Source of the DNA: Anthopleura xanthogrammica
Lineage: Eukaryota > Cnidaria > Anthozoa > Actiniaria > Actiniidae
DNA length: 64,000 nucleotides
Reading direction: 5' to 3'
NCBI GenBank assembly: GCA_964019055.1
Contig: OZ025212.1
Location: forward strand, 5,214,766 to 5,278,765
In this document: piece after piece, positions 1-11,400 of the stretch
Layout: each line of letters starts with the position of its first letter
Numbering within the stretch: the first letter of the stretch is position 1
Notes under the pieces: model-generated
What the model was told of the DNA's origin: nothing
Seen by the model: the letters and a program-made list of their open reading frames with translations, nothing else
Database searches by the model: none
Program-made: the position numbers and the translations under genes

Positions 1-354
1 GATGTCGGATCATCAAGCACATGGCTGGCCAAGAGTCCATATAACGTCATCCGTAGAGGCATAAAAATAGAAAAAATTAACCGCAAATAGTTTCGAAATC
101 TGTAACTTAATAATTCCATAACTGAAACAAACCTGTACTCCTGAAAGCCAAATATTGATTCAATGTCAGATATTAAACCAAGTTTTTGAGTATTTTTTTC
201 GCCAAGTTTTCATATGCGTGAGCGAGAGGGAAGACTTCTCAGACATCTTGCCGTTTAATGACTGAGTGATGGCGCCAGTAACGTCGTTTGAGCTGGCTGG
301 AGGTTTCTTTTGTACATTTACGACAGACTTCCTATCTTTATTCTTGTTGTTGAT

Positions 355-905
355 TTTGTTCTAGTTTTAATTTATTTTGGTTTGACATTCTGTATTTTCT
401 TTCTTTCTTTTCCATTCCTTTCTATTTTATTGTTTGTTTGTTTTCTGGATTTCTTACTGCAGTTTCATTCTTTTCCTTTCTACCATTTTTCCCTTTCCCT
501 CTCTCTCTTTCTCTCTTAGCTTTATCCCACTCTTTCTTTCTCTTTTTTCAGTCTATCGTTCTCTCGCTTCTTTCTTTTGCCATTCATCTTTTCTTTTCAT
601 CCTTTCTAATCGTAGTTGTTTTATTCTTTTTTTCTTTTCTATCGTTTCTCCATTTTACTCTTTTTATCTCAGTCTTTCTTTCCGCTTTTTCTTTTTATCA
701 TTCTCAATTTTTTTCCTTTCGCATTCTTTCTTCTCTTCTTCATAGCGAGGGGTGGGCTTATTTTCCCATTTCTATCATTTCTCACGTTCTCTTTTTTTAT
801 CTCAGTCTTTCTCTTTTCCTTCTTATCGCTCTTTCGCTTCTTTCCTTTGTATTTCTTCTTTTTCTATCTCGTCTTTCTTTACAAAAATCTCATTTTTCTC
901 TCTTA
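355..905. repeat. Polypyrimidine tract
   Basis: About 550 bases of almost pure T and C on the plus strand, dominated by degenerate TTTC, TTCT and CTCT runs. It has no fixed period, so it is a simple-sequence tract rather than a minisatellite. Such homopurine/homopyrimidine DNA can form triplex structures; that is general knowledge, not something visible here. Confidence 0.75.
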
Positions 906-1680
906 TCTCTAGTGACACTCATTACTACCCAACAGACAAAAGACTATCAAGGCAGTTATAATGTCTTTTACAGCTACAGACTGACGGACTGACCTCACCA
1001 GAAAACAAACTTATCAATACCTCAAACCCAACTCTAAAATCCCCGGGCGACATCCAAACGCAAGAAAGGTTGAAAATTTCGCTTTTCGTAGCCGGAAGTT
1101 GTAGTTAATGTTTCTCTGTCTGCCATTGTATCCCATTAGGGTTTTCATATACTTGATATTACCGTGGATATGTCTCGAGTGTGTAAATAAATAAATCTTT
1201 CAGTTTTGAAGTGTTTGATGGATGATGGCGGCAGATGGGCTGACCTCGAATCGTGAAAGGAATTATGGGTCATTATTTTGAATAATGATTTTTAAACAAA
1301 TTGGAACTGAAAAAAAGAGTATTGAGAAATTGACTCTTGGCTATTGTATTTAATATGTTTTATTTTTACGTTTTAATGCAAATATTATTAGACTAAGGAA
1401 ATTACTGATGGATACAGAATAGATCTATTTACCTTGGACGTTTCATATTTCTCACCACTAGTCATTCCCTAGAGTATCATTTCTTTGTTTAAAAGTTGTG
1501 CATAAGAAGATTAATGAATATGGATACGATTCAAACAAAGAATCTTATTCTCTAGTGAATGACAGGTATTCATAGGGAAAAATAACAGACAAGGTAAAGA
1601 ATTTTATTCACCATTTTCCAATTCAGTCTCTAGTCAAACACCAGGCATCCATTCAAGACTATTGATAACTCTTACAGCGA

Positions 1681-1987
1681 AAACGGCTCAAGCGTACCCC
1701 CCTAGAATCCATTAATGAATTTATTATTTGAATATTGAGTTCATTATTCACTCTGACTCCAAACTTGAAAATGAATGATCACCTGAGTTTTGATTGGATT
1801 CTTCAACAATTGCCATGCCAAGGTAGAAAAACTCCCCAGAAAGGCCATCCTTTAGAATTTTAGTTGTGAAATGAATGCGAAGTTTGGAGTCTTCCGATTT
1901 TGAATGAAAACTCAGAGTGAATAATCAACTCAGTATTCGAATAATGAAATCATTAATGGAGCCTAGGGGATACGCTTGAGCCGTTTT
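1681..1987. mobile_element. MITE-like element with long terminal inverted repeats
   Basis: The left end begins AAAACGGCTCAAGCGTA and the right end is its near-exact reverse complement (TACGCTTGAGCCGTTTT). The inverted similarity continues about 80 bases inward through CCATTAATGA and GAATATTGAGTT-like sequence. It is about 307 bp with no coding capacity. A target-site duplication is not clear. Superfamily not assigned. Confidence 0.7.
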
Positions 1988-2990
1988 GACTGCTTCTTTT
2001 GTTATCCTAATTTCTGCTTTTGTTTTCCGATCTCAGAAGTGAGGCTAAGCCCGCATACACTGCAGTTTTAAGAGTCGTCAATAAGTAAGTTACTGTCTCT
2101 CTGATGCCAGCATTGCGTTTGACTAGCGAACCACAGTTCTCTAACAATTAATGTTCCAAAGCGTCTTGAGAGACCACAGAAGTCCATAGCAGCTAGTTAT
2201 GGACTTCTGGAGACTACACTTGCTCTAGGTCCATGCTAGCTAGTTTGAATTAAGACCGCATTTCGCAGATTTGCGCAAAGCTTGTTATACTGTACTAGCC
2301 TAGGTGCTTGAGTAATCCGTATATTTCGCACCCGTACATTACAATGTATACTAGTTATACAATGGTTTCGAGTGGCATACCGTGGAATATCTCACGAGTC
2401 ACTTTTAGTTTCTAGAATACACACGAGCCTTTAGGCGAGTGCGTATACAAAGAAAATAGAAGTGATGAGTGGGATATCTACGGTATGCCACATTTTATCC
2501 CACACCATAGAAAATACAATTACGTAGATTCAACGCGCAAGGCATGATAAGAAGGAAGAGTGCATACTGACGAATATACGACGGCTTTCCTGCTTTCTGG
2601 CTGGATTGGCTGTATTTTCTATGGTGTGGGATAAATACATTTATGCGACAGATTTCTCTAAATAGTATTTTTTTTCTGTATTTTTGACGCGCCAATTTAG
2701 CAGTCGAGTTCAATCTTCAATGTCTCTTCAACGCCGTATCCCGACGTTCAAAAGTTTAAAGGCGCAGACATAACAAGAATGAATTTGATTACTTCTTTGG
2801 CGGCGTCCTCATACAACTACCAGTCTATTATTGATAAACTGCGCGCCGACTTTTATCGGGTTTCCTCCATCTGTTGGCATCAAATTGAAGTAACTTGAGG
2901 AGAAGTACTCCACGAGTATATTTCTTTTCTATTAGTTTTCATTGGTATTAAATAATAATATATAATAATTGTCCTAGGTTAGTCCAGTTG

Positions 2991-5900
2991 CTAGCAGGTT
3001 TCGATATTTTGATGCGCCAGAGCAGCAGGATTGATGGGTTTCTCTACGTAAAACTGCCGTACGAGGCAAATCAGTTCTTCATAAGTTCCTTCATCTTCGT
3101 CGTCATTTTTTGTCTTCAGGTTCTTCTCGGTGATATTTTCTTCCGTTTCACTGCATTCTTCCTCTAGTTCAGATTCTAAGGAATTTAACCTTGAAAAGAA
3201 TTTAATCAAATAAACTATATATGTATATTTACGAAATATTTCTGTGAAATATAACGCGCGCGTTGGTTTGTTGGTTGGCTGGCTGACTACAGTATTTATG
3301 TTGCAGGACAGATAACTAAGAGACACCGCGCAAAGTCTTCAAAATTAGCGATATAAAAGGGCGCACGGGTCTATATACTGTAATATAAACACGCTGAGAG
3401 CTGTAGAGCAAGAGAGAAGTCGTAGAGAATCCGAGGTGTAACCGAGTGTTTCACAAAACATTTGAGCTGAGCGTGTTTTCTGGCCACTGATATAAACAAG
3501 TTTTTTCAAGCATTTTGACCCATCAGTGCGCGAAGTATCTCAAATATTTTATAAGGTCTTATATAAACGTGCGCGTCTAATACTCTGAAACTGACACTCC
3601 GGCTGAGTTAAACCACGCAAGAGAAACCTTTGGGTATGCACATCGTGTAACTAAGCTTGCTTCTCTCGTGTTCTACAGCTCACATGCACAACGTGTTATA
3701 TCACAGTACGGAGACGTGCGTGCATTTCATATATAATATATATAGGCACCACGTGACAACTTTACGTCATCTGGAACCTGTGGACAAACGTTAAGCTCGT
3801 CATACTCACGTGATTAGATTTTCGTCAGTCGAGTCGGATGTTCTTTCCTTGTCCATCGAGTTTACAGCTTTTTCTGAAAAAAAAACAGCGACATCACATT
3901 TTAACAATGACAACATAAGCTTAGGGAGGGGGCATGGGTTGGACGGGGAGGGGGCACGGGTGGGCAGAGAGGGGGCATGGGTTGGGCGGGGAGGGGGCAG
4001 GGTTGGGCGAAGAGGGGGCACGGGTGGGCGGGGAGGGGGCATGTACCCCAAAATTGTTTGGTAATTGTTTGTTTGTTCGTGTGTTGTTTTTTTACTTTTT
4101 GATTCTCGGTGCGATCATACGAATACTACTCTATAATTATCATTGATTGCTCGAGTTCGCTAATAACAAATTGTTTTTCAAAAATAAAATCTGACAAGTC
4201 TCAAGTTTTTTCTTGTGTTCTCTTTTTTTCTTTTTGACTTTCTCCTTCTATTTATATTTCTTTATCTTTTCTCTTTTTCTTTTTCCTCTTTCTCTTTTTC
4301 TAGAATGATGTCAGTCACATTCGATAATTGTGGGAGCTCAGTTCTCATCAGTTATATTTTTGTCCAGCAGGCTCCCTACCCAACGTCATACAAAGAAGAA
4401 GAAGAAACTGTATCAGAAAGTCTCAGGATTCATCTCTCACGGTAAGAAAATATACAATAATTATACCATAGCTTTCTCGTTGCTGCTGTTTTAATTATCA
4501 ACATGAAATTCAAATCGTTTCGATAAATAAAAGCAATTAGACATTTTCAAAGTAGATCCTAGCGCTTCCCACTCAATGATGCTCTGCACTCCTCCAGTGA
4601 CAGCAATCGTATCACCTAAATCAGAACTGCGAACCCCCCCTAATAAGAATATATCAAATGTAAATTTGTTTATGATTCGCCGTTTTGAACCCCACTTGTT
4701 TTTTTCTTATTTATTCATTTATTTTTTTGGTTCGGTGGTTCGGCAATCTAACCTTCTTAACCAAAATTTCGAACCCCATAGCAAAAACTCTGAGTGAATT
4801 AGTGAGTTAGTGAGTACCACTTGCACAAGTTTTGTATATGTGTAATCTTGTCTACGGTAGATTGCATTTTACGATAAGAAGAATATATTACGAGAGGTTC
4901 AATGAATTCATTGACTTTCCTGATCAGGTTGTTGATCACGGATAGCGTTCAGTGATTCTCAAATCTTATCAAGCCCTGAAACAACTTTTGGGCTGGTGTA
5001 AACCAAGGCACGGCTGACTCATTCGTAATATCGATATAGAAGTGAAAGAAATGAAAATGAAATACGAGAACGAAAAAAAAAAGAAATACTGAACGACAAA
5101 CATACAGAAAATTTATCCCAATTTTTACTCGAGGAGTAGGTAACCACGGCAACGGCGCTTCGCTTCGTTCTGATCTGATCGTATATTCGCAGCTGCTCCA
5201 GTTGATCTCAGAAGAAAAAATTGCACTTTGTTAAGAATAAAATTACACAAAAGGATTACTTTTCGTTCTTATTAAGATAAGACAATGTATAAATAAGTAT
5301 TATATGGTAGTTTTGATTTGTGGAAGTGTAGATGAAATTGTAGAATATTGGTGATGTCATTAGTGAAGCATTCAGACGCTGTTCAGTAGAACGCAGAATG
5401 TTCGAGCTGTCAAGTTAACAGGAAGCCCCTGTACTTAAGCAATAGATTTTCTCGGTAAAATATGTCAGAATTTAACACTCTTGTTTACCTGGAGCTTTTA
5501 GAAGATTCCCTTCCTCGATGGTATTGTTTTTCTCGCCTTCCGAAGCAGTTCTGTGATCGTTGTTTATGCTTTGAAATGAATAATCTTCTTCCAGGTCAAA
5601 TTTTGATGATTTCTTCTGCTGCTCGTGCTTCTCATCCTCAAAACAACTTCTCCTCGATTGATCCATGCTGTTCGCTTCCCAGTGATAAGATTCCTCTTTT
5701 AGTATCTTCGCACTAACCCGAATTTCAAACTAAAATCATCCAAGAAAAAAATACGAGAAAGCATTACACAGCTTATTCTGGAACTACAGACCGTTTCAAC
5801 CTCTAGAAGAAAACACGTTTTCTGATTGGTTAAAAATTCGATGAAATTGAGTTCATTATTCATATATTGCAGGTGTAATTCTGGTCATCTCTCAGGCTTT

Positions 5901-6370
5901 GACATGTGACAGACAAACTACAGCAAACAATATTTGTAATACAAATATAACAGTTTACAAAAAGACTTGATACTTTTATCGATCTGTTATTTTCAGAGTT
6001 TTAAAAGGATCATTCTGTCTTTTTTGGTTTGGTCACTATAGTTTTCTTTATCTTGTCCAACGATTTTCTCTCCGCTATTCCATGTTTGAATCAATTAGTT
6101 TTTGAATATTTAAAAAAAAATTCGATTCCAAAAATTACAATGGAACTAATCTTTCAGTTTGAAAAAAACAATAGGTCCAAATATTTTATCCCTTAGGCAA
6201 TAATTACTTGTGGAAACTGAGCCAAACTTAAGATTTCTACGATTTTATTCATTATTTCTAACATACCTTTCAAAGAATTTCTCCAAGAAATAACTTTGCG
6301 CCACCGTAAACTCTTGACTCTGGAGGATGATCCAGAAACACCAGATTTCATCCATTCCATGTTTGTTCAA
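2991..6370 (-). CDS. Unrecognised acidic protein, 3' part of gene (four exons)
   Basis: Minus-strand exons 6267-6370, 5489-5712, 3810-3873 and 2991-3189 join in one frame with GT-AG ends (donors GTATGT, GTAAAC, GTGAGT; stop TAG at 2991). They give about 196 residues. The protein is highly charged, with a Glu/Asp-rich run near the C-terminus (ESELEEECSETEEN) and the ending QNIETC. The first exon seen (LNKHGMDEIWCFW...) looks like a helical domain but I do not recognise the family. No signal peptide or membrane segment is visible in this part, and the 5' exons were not found. The two 3' junctions are the best supported. The 6267-6370 exon depends on choosing the acceptor at 5713-5714 and is less certain. 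A broken copy of exon 3810-3873 lies near 18.06-18.29 kb. Confidence 0.5.
3351..3362 (+). promoter_or_regulatory. Possible TATA box, plus strand
   Basis: GATATAAAAGGGCGC matches a canonical TATA box with GC-rich flank. It lies inside an intron of the minus-strand acidic gene. No convincing plus-strand coding exon follows, so it may be fortuitous. Confidence 0.25.
3920..4045. repeat. G-rich minisatellite, quadruplex-prone
   Basis: About five degenerate copies of a 22-27 base unit like GGGAGGGGGCATGGGTTGG on the plus strand, in the intron between exons 3810-3873 and 5489-5712 of the acidic gene. Many closely spaced runs of three to five G give strong G-quadruplex potential. Confidence 0.75.
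4305..4441 (+). other. Possible plus-strand exon, weak
   Basis: After a polypyrimidine tract ending TTTCTAG comes an open stretch starting ATGATGTCAGTC and ending CTCTCACG before GTAAGAAA, a good donor. The duplicated copy near 18.54-18.67 kb keeps the donor-like GTAAGAAA but its frame is broken. It may therefore be a non-coding exon or chance. No family recognised. Confidence 0.2.
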
Positions 6371-6485
6371 CTAACAGGACAGTTTATTTCCACATTTCTA
6401 CGAGATATTTAAGTTTTTTTCCCCACCTGGCGCCCTTAAGTTTCCGTCCCTGTCAATGGCGCAGGGAACTGTGAAAGGGACAATA

Positions 6486-6695
6486 CTCCAGTTTCGAGTT
6501 CTCTTTTACGCTGTGTTAGCCTCAAAACCGTGTAATATATTCTTTTATTCAGTAACAGCCCGTGGAAATTCAAGAGATCTGTGTGTAAAGAAGACAATAA
6601 AAATACTTTGAAATTTCACGAGTTTTATCTAAATTTCTGCATAATTTACGCACAATTGAGGCTAACACAGCGTAAAAGAGAACTCGAAACGGGAG
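6486..6695 (+). mobile_element. 210-bp MITE, copy 1
   Basis: Terminal inverted repeats of about 40 bases (CTCCAGTTTCGAGTTCTC... and its complement) flanked by TA dinucleotides (6484-6485 and 6696-6697). A copy of identical length in the opposite orientation lies at 60126-60335 and differs at only a few positions. The TA flanks suggest mobilisation by a Tc1/mariner-type transposase (inference). Confidence 0.85.
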
Positions 6696-6699
6696 TATT

Positions 6700-6925
6700 A
6701 TACGATTCATCTACCAGCAAATAAATTCCCTTGATTGGGGTTCCTGTATTTCATGAGGTCCTCAACTCCAGGGGTTCAAAGTGAAATTGGTCCATATAAT
6801 ACGATTCGTCTACCAGCAAATAAATTCCCTTGATTGGGGTTCCTGTATTTCATGAGGTCCTCAACTCCAGGGGTTCAAAGTGAATTGGTCCATATAATAC
6901 GATTCGTCTACCAGCAAATAAAGTA
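6700..6925. repeat. Tandem repeat, ~98-99 bp unit, 2.3 copies
   Basis: Units start at ACGATTC near 6702, 6801 and 6899 and share TCTACCAGCAAATAAA and GGGGTTCAAAGTGAA. The third copy is truncated and diverged. It abuts the 210-bp MITE. Confidence 0.85.
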
Positions 6926-7330
6926 CCATGTTTGGGATCCCTGTGCCTTAGAGCTTGCAAAAAAAAACTCCATCATCGAACACACACAAAAATCATTTTA
7001 TTTTTAACACTGACAAGGAATACATCTTAAGAATTTCTTGTTAGTTAATAATGACCTATCCTGTTCTGACCAAATTTTATACAGCTTGTAGAAGCCTCTT
7101 GTCATTGATTTTTCTGATGGTGCAATGGTTTTTATATCAAATACATGGGCTAACTTTCAGCGCAGCACTACTCGAATCAACTGGCAAAGTATTGCCGAAT
7201 TTTAAATTATTTCCGCGAGGTATTTTACCCAACATCAACGTTTTTAAGAATAGGGTTAATATAGACATTAAGACAAGTGCATTAAAATCAAGGCCTTGCT
7301 TAACTTTACTCTTAGAAACAATCCTTTGCT
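6926..7330. other. Non-coding spacer
   Basis: AT-rich unique sequence between two tandem arrays. A plus-strand open frame at 7051-7332 has no domain, signal or splice support and is not called. Confidence 0.5.
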
Positions 7331-7826
7331 AGGGAAACCTTCATAATACGACCAGACCCATTTAAGGGAAACCTTCATAATACGACCAGACCCGTTGAAG
7401 GGAAACCTTCATAATACGACCAGACCCGTTGAAGGGAAACTTTCATAATACGACCAGACCCGTTGAAGGGAAACCTTCATAATACAACCAGACCCGTTGA
7501 AGGGAAACCTTCATAATACGACCAGACCCGTTGAAGGGAAACTTTCATAATACGACCAGACCCGTTGAAGGGAAACCTTCATAATACGACCAGACCCGTT
7601 GAAGGAAAACCTTCATAATACGACCAGACCCATTTAAGGGAAACCTTCATAATACGACCAGACCCGTTGAAGGGAAACCTTCATAATACGACCAGACCCG
7701 TTGAAGGGAAACTTTCATAATACGACCAGACCCGTTGAAGGGAAACCTTCATAATACGACCAGACCCGTTGAAGGGAAACCTTCATAATACGACCAGACC
7801 CGTTGAAGGGAAACCTTCATAGTACG
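7331..7826. repeat. 34-bp minisatellite, ~14.6 copies
   Basis: Exact 34-base periodicity; the unit begins GGGAAACCTTCATAATACGA and continues CCAGACCCGTTGAA. Copies are nearly identical, with sporadic CCTTC/CTTTC and GTTGAA/ATTTAA variants. Confidence 0.95.
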
Positions 7827-8434
7827 AACACTGACCTAACTTATACGGACACCTTCGTAAAACAAGTATCAATCGATTAGTCTAATACAAGGATAATATT
7901 TAAACTTTGGTTTCTTGGTGAAAATCTGAAGTTGTAGGCAAGACCCAGAACCGGCCGCGAGTGCTTTACTATTCTATTGTACCTCAAGGGAAAAAAAGAA
8001 CTCATTCTGTCATCGATGTTTGAAACGCTAAATGGCACTAAGAGTACCTTACACTGACGTACATACATCAATAGACACTTAGATACACTACAGTCAAATA
8101 ACCAAGGTAGATCTACTTGATAAGTAAAGACAAGACGATGATAATGATGGCTGATATGCCAGAAACAGCCAGAGGTGTTTCACCTGTTATCGGACCCCAA
8201 TTACTTTACGCTAAATTCTAACTACATATTATTAAATGAATAGGAATTTTAAAGCTTATACTCCAGTCAATTAAGTAAAACCGTGATGATGCTAATTATG
8301 GCAAATATGCCAGAAACAGCCAAAAGATGTTTCAAGTGTTATATAGTACACCAATAACTGAACTTTACGCTAAATTCTAAGTACATAAGTCAATAGACAT
8401 TAAGATAAACTACAGTCAATTACTAGAGGTACAT
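7827..8434. repeat. Decayed tandem copies of the GPI-tail exon end
   Basis: Two upstream relatives of the true 3' end at 8435-8510 lie here. In copy 1 (8113-8190, minus strand) the frame TPLAVSGISAIIII... runs to a stop, so the hydrophobic tail is intact, and an AG acceptor is possible at 8184-8185. Copy 2 (about 8262-8340) has a one-base insertion that breaks the frame. The same trio exists in the second unit near 20.04-20.71 kb, so the triplication predates the segmental duplication. Confidence 0.7.
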
Positions 8435-11400
8435 CTACTTGAAAAGCAAAGCCATGACGATGCTTATAATGGCTAATATGCCAGAAACAGCCAGAGGTGT
8501 TTGACCCCCTTTAGGGCCGGATGGAGAAGGGCCAGTGGTTGGCTGAGGTACTTTGTTACATAGATTACCTTCACAGCACTGAGCATTACATTTAACGATC
8601 TCTCCTGTGCTGTTCATACTGCTACAGAAACTGTTGCCAGAACACATCGAAGACAGGGAACAGTTTCTGTATTCTTGTTCAAGGAGGGCTCCAGTATGCG
8701 GGTTCTTGACTGTAGTCTTGGCAGTCATACAACGGTCAAAGGGCATACCTGGATAGTATTCACCGCATTTCTAAAAATAACATTGAATTATAAAGATATA
8801 TATATATGTATTAGTATATACTACAGGGATTATATTTTCACACTAAACATTTTTTTAAGATATCATTTCTTACCCTTTGTTTTGGTGCGCTGCAGCTGAT
8901 CAAAGGAGTTCCCGTGCCGTTTGGACCCATTCCCTCAGGACTACATTCGTAACACGATAATGACACGTTAGATGCTGAAAGGTAAACTAACTGTTAACTA
9001 AAGTACAATAAACGATAAAAATAGATAACATCTAGATATGATTTTGTTTTTAAATAGAACTTTTCAAAAAGAAGTGGAATCATCTCTAAGTGTTAAGCCA
9101 GTGGCATTTCCCTTACCCACCTACTTTTTCACTAATCAACAGTTAATTTTTAACAAGCATATGTTTTGGAGAAGGGGAGTGAAAAATATATTAAGGGTAG
9201 GTAGGAGTGACCCCTCAAAGGAAATCATGGACATGCCCGTAATATATGGTATAAAATGGCTTTCAAAAGCAGTGCATAGAAAGAAAAAAGAACCAGTGAA
9301 AAAATGCAACCAGGACTCTCGAATGTCTTTTACTCCTGGCCAAAGCAGAGGAATACGTATACTTATGACTACCACAATTTCGAGTAAGGATTTCGAGCCC
9401 TTTTCATATTTAAAATCATAACGTGATGTCTGTTCGTACGAACAAAACTTATGAATTACCTGGTTTAGAAGGTGTCAGTCCGCTACCTATAAAGAAAAAT
9501 AAGATAGATAAGAAACTGATGATGATGGTGATAGTGATAGTGATAGTGATGATAATGTCAGTAATGGGATGGTGATGATGATGAATAATGATTTTTCTGG
9601 ACCTCCCCTTTCATGAAGCTATTTTTTATATAAATGAGTGATCCTCCCCATTTGCAACAGTCCGTTCAAAATAGTGAGCTTGTACGAAAAAGATTGTACG
9701 AAATTTGAACATCTTTAGAATTTGAACAAAAGATGCTTGTATTTTATTGTTGTAATTAACAATGAGTCGGGCCATACCAATGCACAACACGTATGCTGAA
9801 ATTATGGCCTGACTACAACTATTGTTCAACAACAATGAAATACAAGCATCTTTTGTTCGAATTCTAAAGATGTTCAAATTCCGTACAATCTTTGATTTCA
9901 CCTATTTGTGCAAGAAGTCGAAAATAGTGATAAAGCAAAAAGGTCTAATCACAAGGGCAGTTTTTAAGTGGTTTGATTTCCAGATTTGTGGCTTTGTCCA
10001 GCCTATTTATACCAAAGTAGCTAGTACGGTAAGGCAGGGCACAGCAGATGCCATCACTTACAGATCATATGACATAACACAACACAACAAGGCTCATTAG
10101 GATAGTGATAAAGCAAAATGGTGTATTGAGAAGCCCGTTTCAGAATTAAGATCATTAAGTACTTGTCGTTGCGAATTGATTACCTGGAGGGTTTGTACCA
10201 TCGTTGCATAAGTCTCCTTCACAGCAGCTGTAGTTGCACGATTTCAAACCGCCAGTTGAATTCATTTGCTGACACATTCGCTGTTTGCCGGCTTCAGTAC
10301 AGTACATGGCTCCTACTGTACAGTTCCGCATTTCCATGGTCATTTTCGTTGGAGCACCACCTGGACCTTGACCAGCCATCTCTATCATACCACGTATTGT
10401 AAAGCATCGGTCATAGGGTACTGGACAGGTAACTTCGGTTGGGGTCTGACAACTGTTTGGAGGTTGACAGGAGTGGCATTTAAGACCATACCCTGGGGAA
10501 AAAAATGAATCGTTATTTCATCTCGTGATACCAGGAGTCACTATTGTCGAGTCTCCCTAACCAGAGGCTAATGTTTAAGTAAAAGACAAACTCCACTCTC
10601 ACTACCACTACATTTAATATTGTAAGCACTTAGCTCACAATTCACATGCTGGTTCTCGCGGGGGGTGGGGGTGGAGGGGGGGGGGGGGGGGGGATGTAGG
10701 AAAACCGGAGAATCCGAAGGAAAACTATCGCGGGAGAGAACAACACGTCAATCAAACTCTATACACGTGTGGCGTCTGTCCGAAGGAATTTGAATCTGCC
10801 ATCCGACCTGTAGGACTCTTAGTGGTGAAATGCGAACGTTTTACAGCTGCTACGTGGCCCCTGCCAACCAAAAACAAGAAACAAACTCCAGCGAGTACAA
10901 AGCATACTCGTTTCATGGAACATTTACTCGTGAAAAATGGTAAAAAGTGTTTTTATACGATTTTGTATTTATTCCAAGACCCAGTGTTCGAATTTGAGTC
11001 AAACACCATTCATACTATTTAAAAAGGCAATCCGTTTTCTAGGTTCTCTGGTGGTTTTCCTCCCGCAAAAAAAACAACTTCTAAATTCCAATTTGATCAA
11101 GGAACAAAGGCGATCCCTTGTCAAACAAGGACTTAGGGACGGACCATTAGATAATTGATGGGGGAGGGGGGGGGGGGGGGTTGCCGGAATTTTAGTTGCA
11201 TATTTATTTTTTTGTCCCACCTCTTGTACGTTCTTTTTTTTGAACATTATGACCTTGCACGATATTAACTAGTATGGAATGATTTATATTATTAATCATA
11301 CATAGTTCAAAATTGCTGATTGGTCAATCAAGGTCGGCTTTAAGGCAAAATTTGAGGTCTAAATTGACTGATCATGTAAAAATATCAACATGTAAGAGTA

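Larger units (their letters stand above)
1..2990. other. Gene-poor left flank
   Basis: No exon with convincing splice sites was found here. The stretch holds a pyrimidine-rich tract (about 355-905), a long inverted-repeat element (about 1681-1987), and AT-rich unique sequence. The open frames at 310-992 are by-products of the T/C tract, being Phe/Ser/Leu only. Confidence 0.6.

Noticed and set aside
310..992. Phe/Ser/Leu-rich plus-strand open frames resembling membrane proteins
   Set aside because: Product of a T/C-rich tract; no signal, domain or splice support, and several frames are open at once.
9038..9421. 127-codon plus-strand open frame
   Set aside because: Lies across an intron and exon boundaries of LU gene A with no recognisable domain; its counterpart in the second unit is not conserved as a frame.
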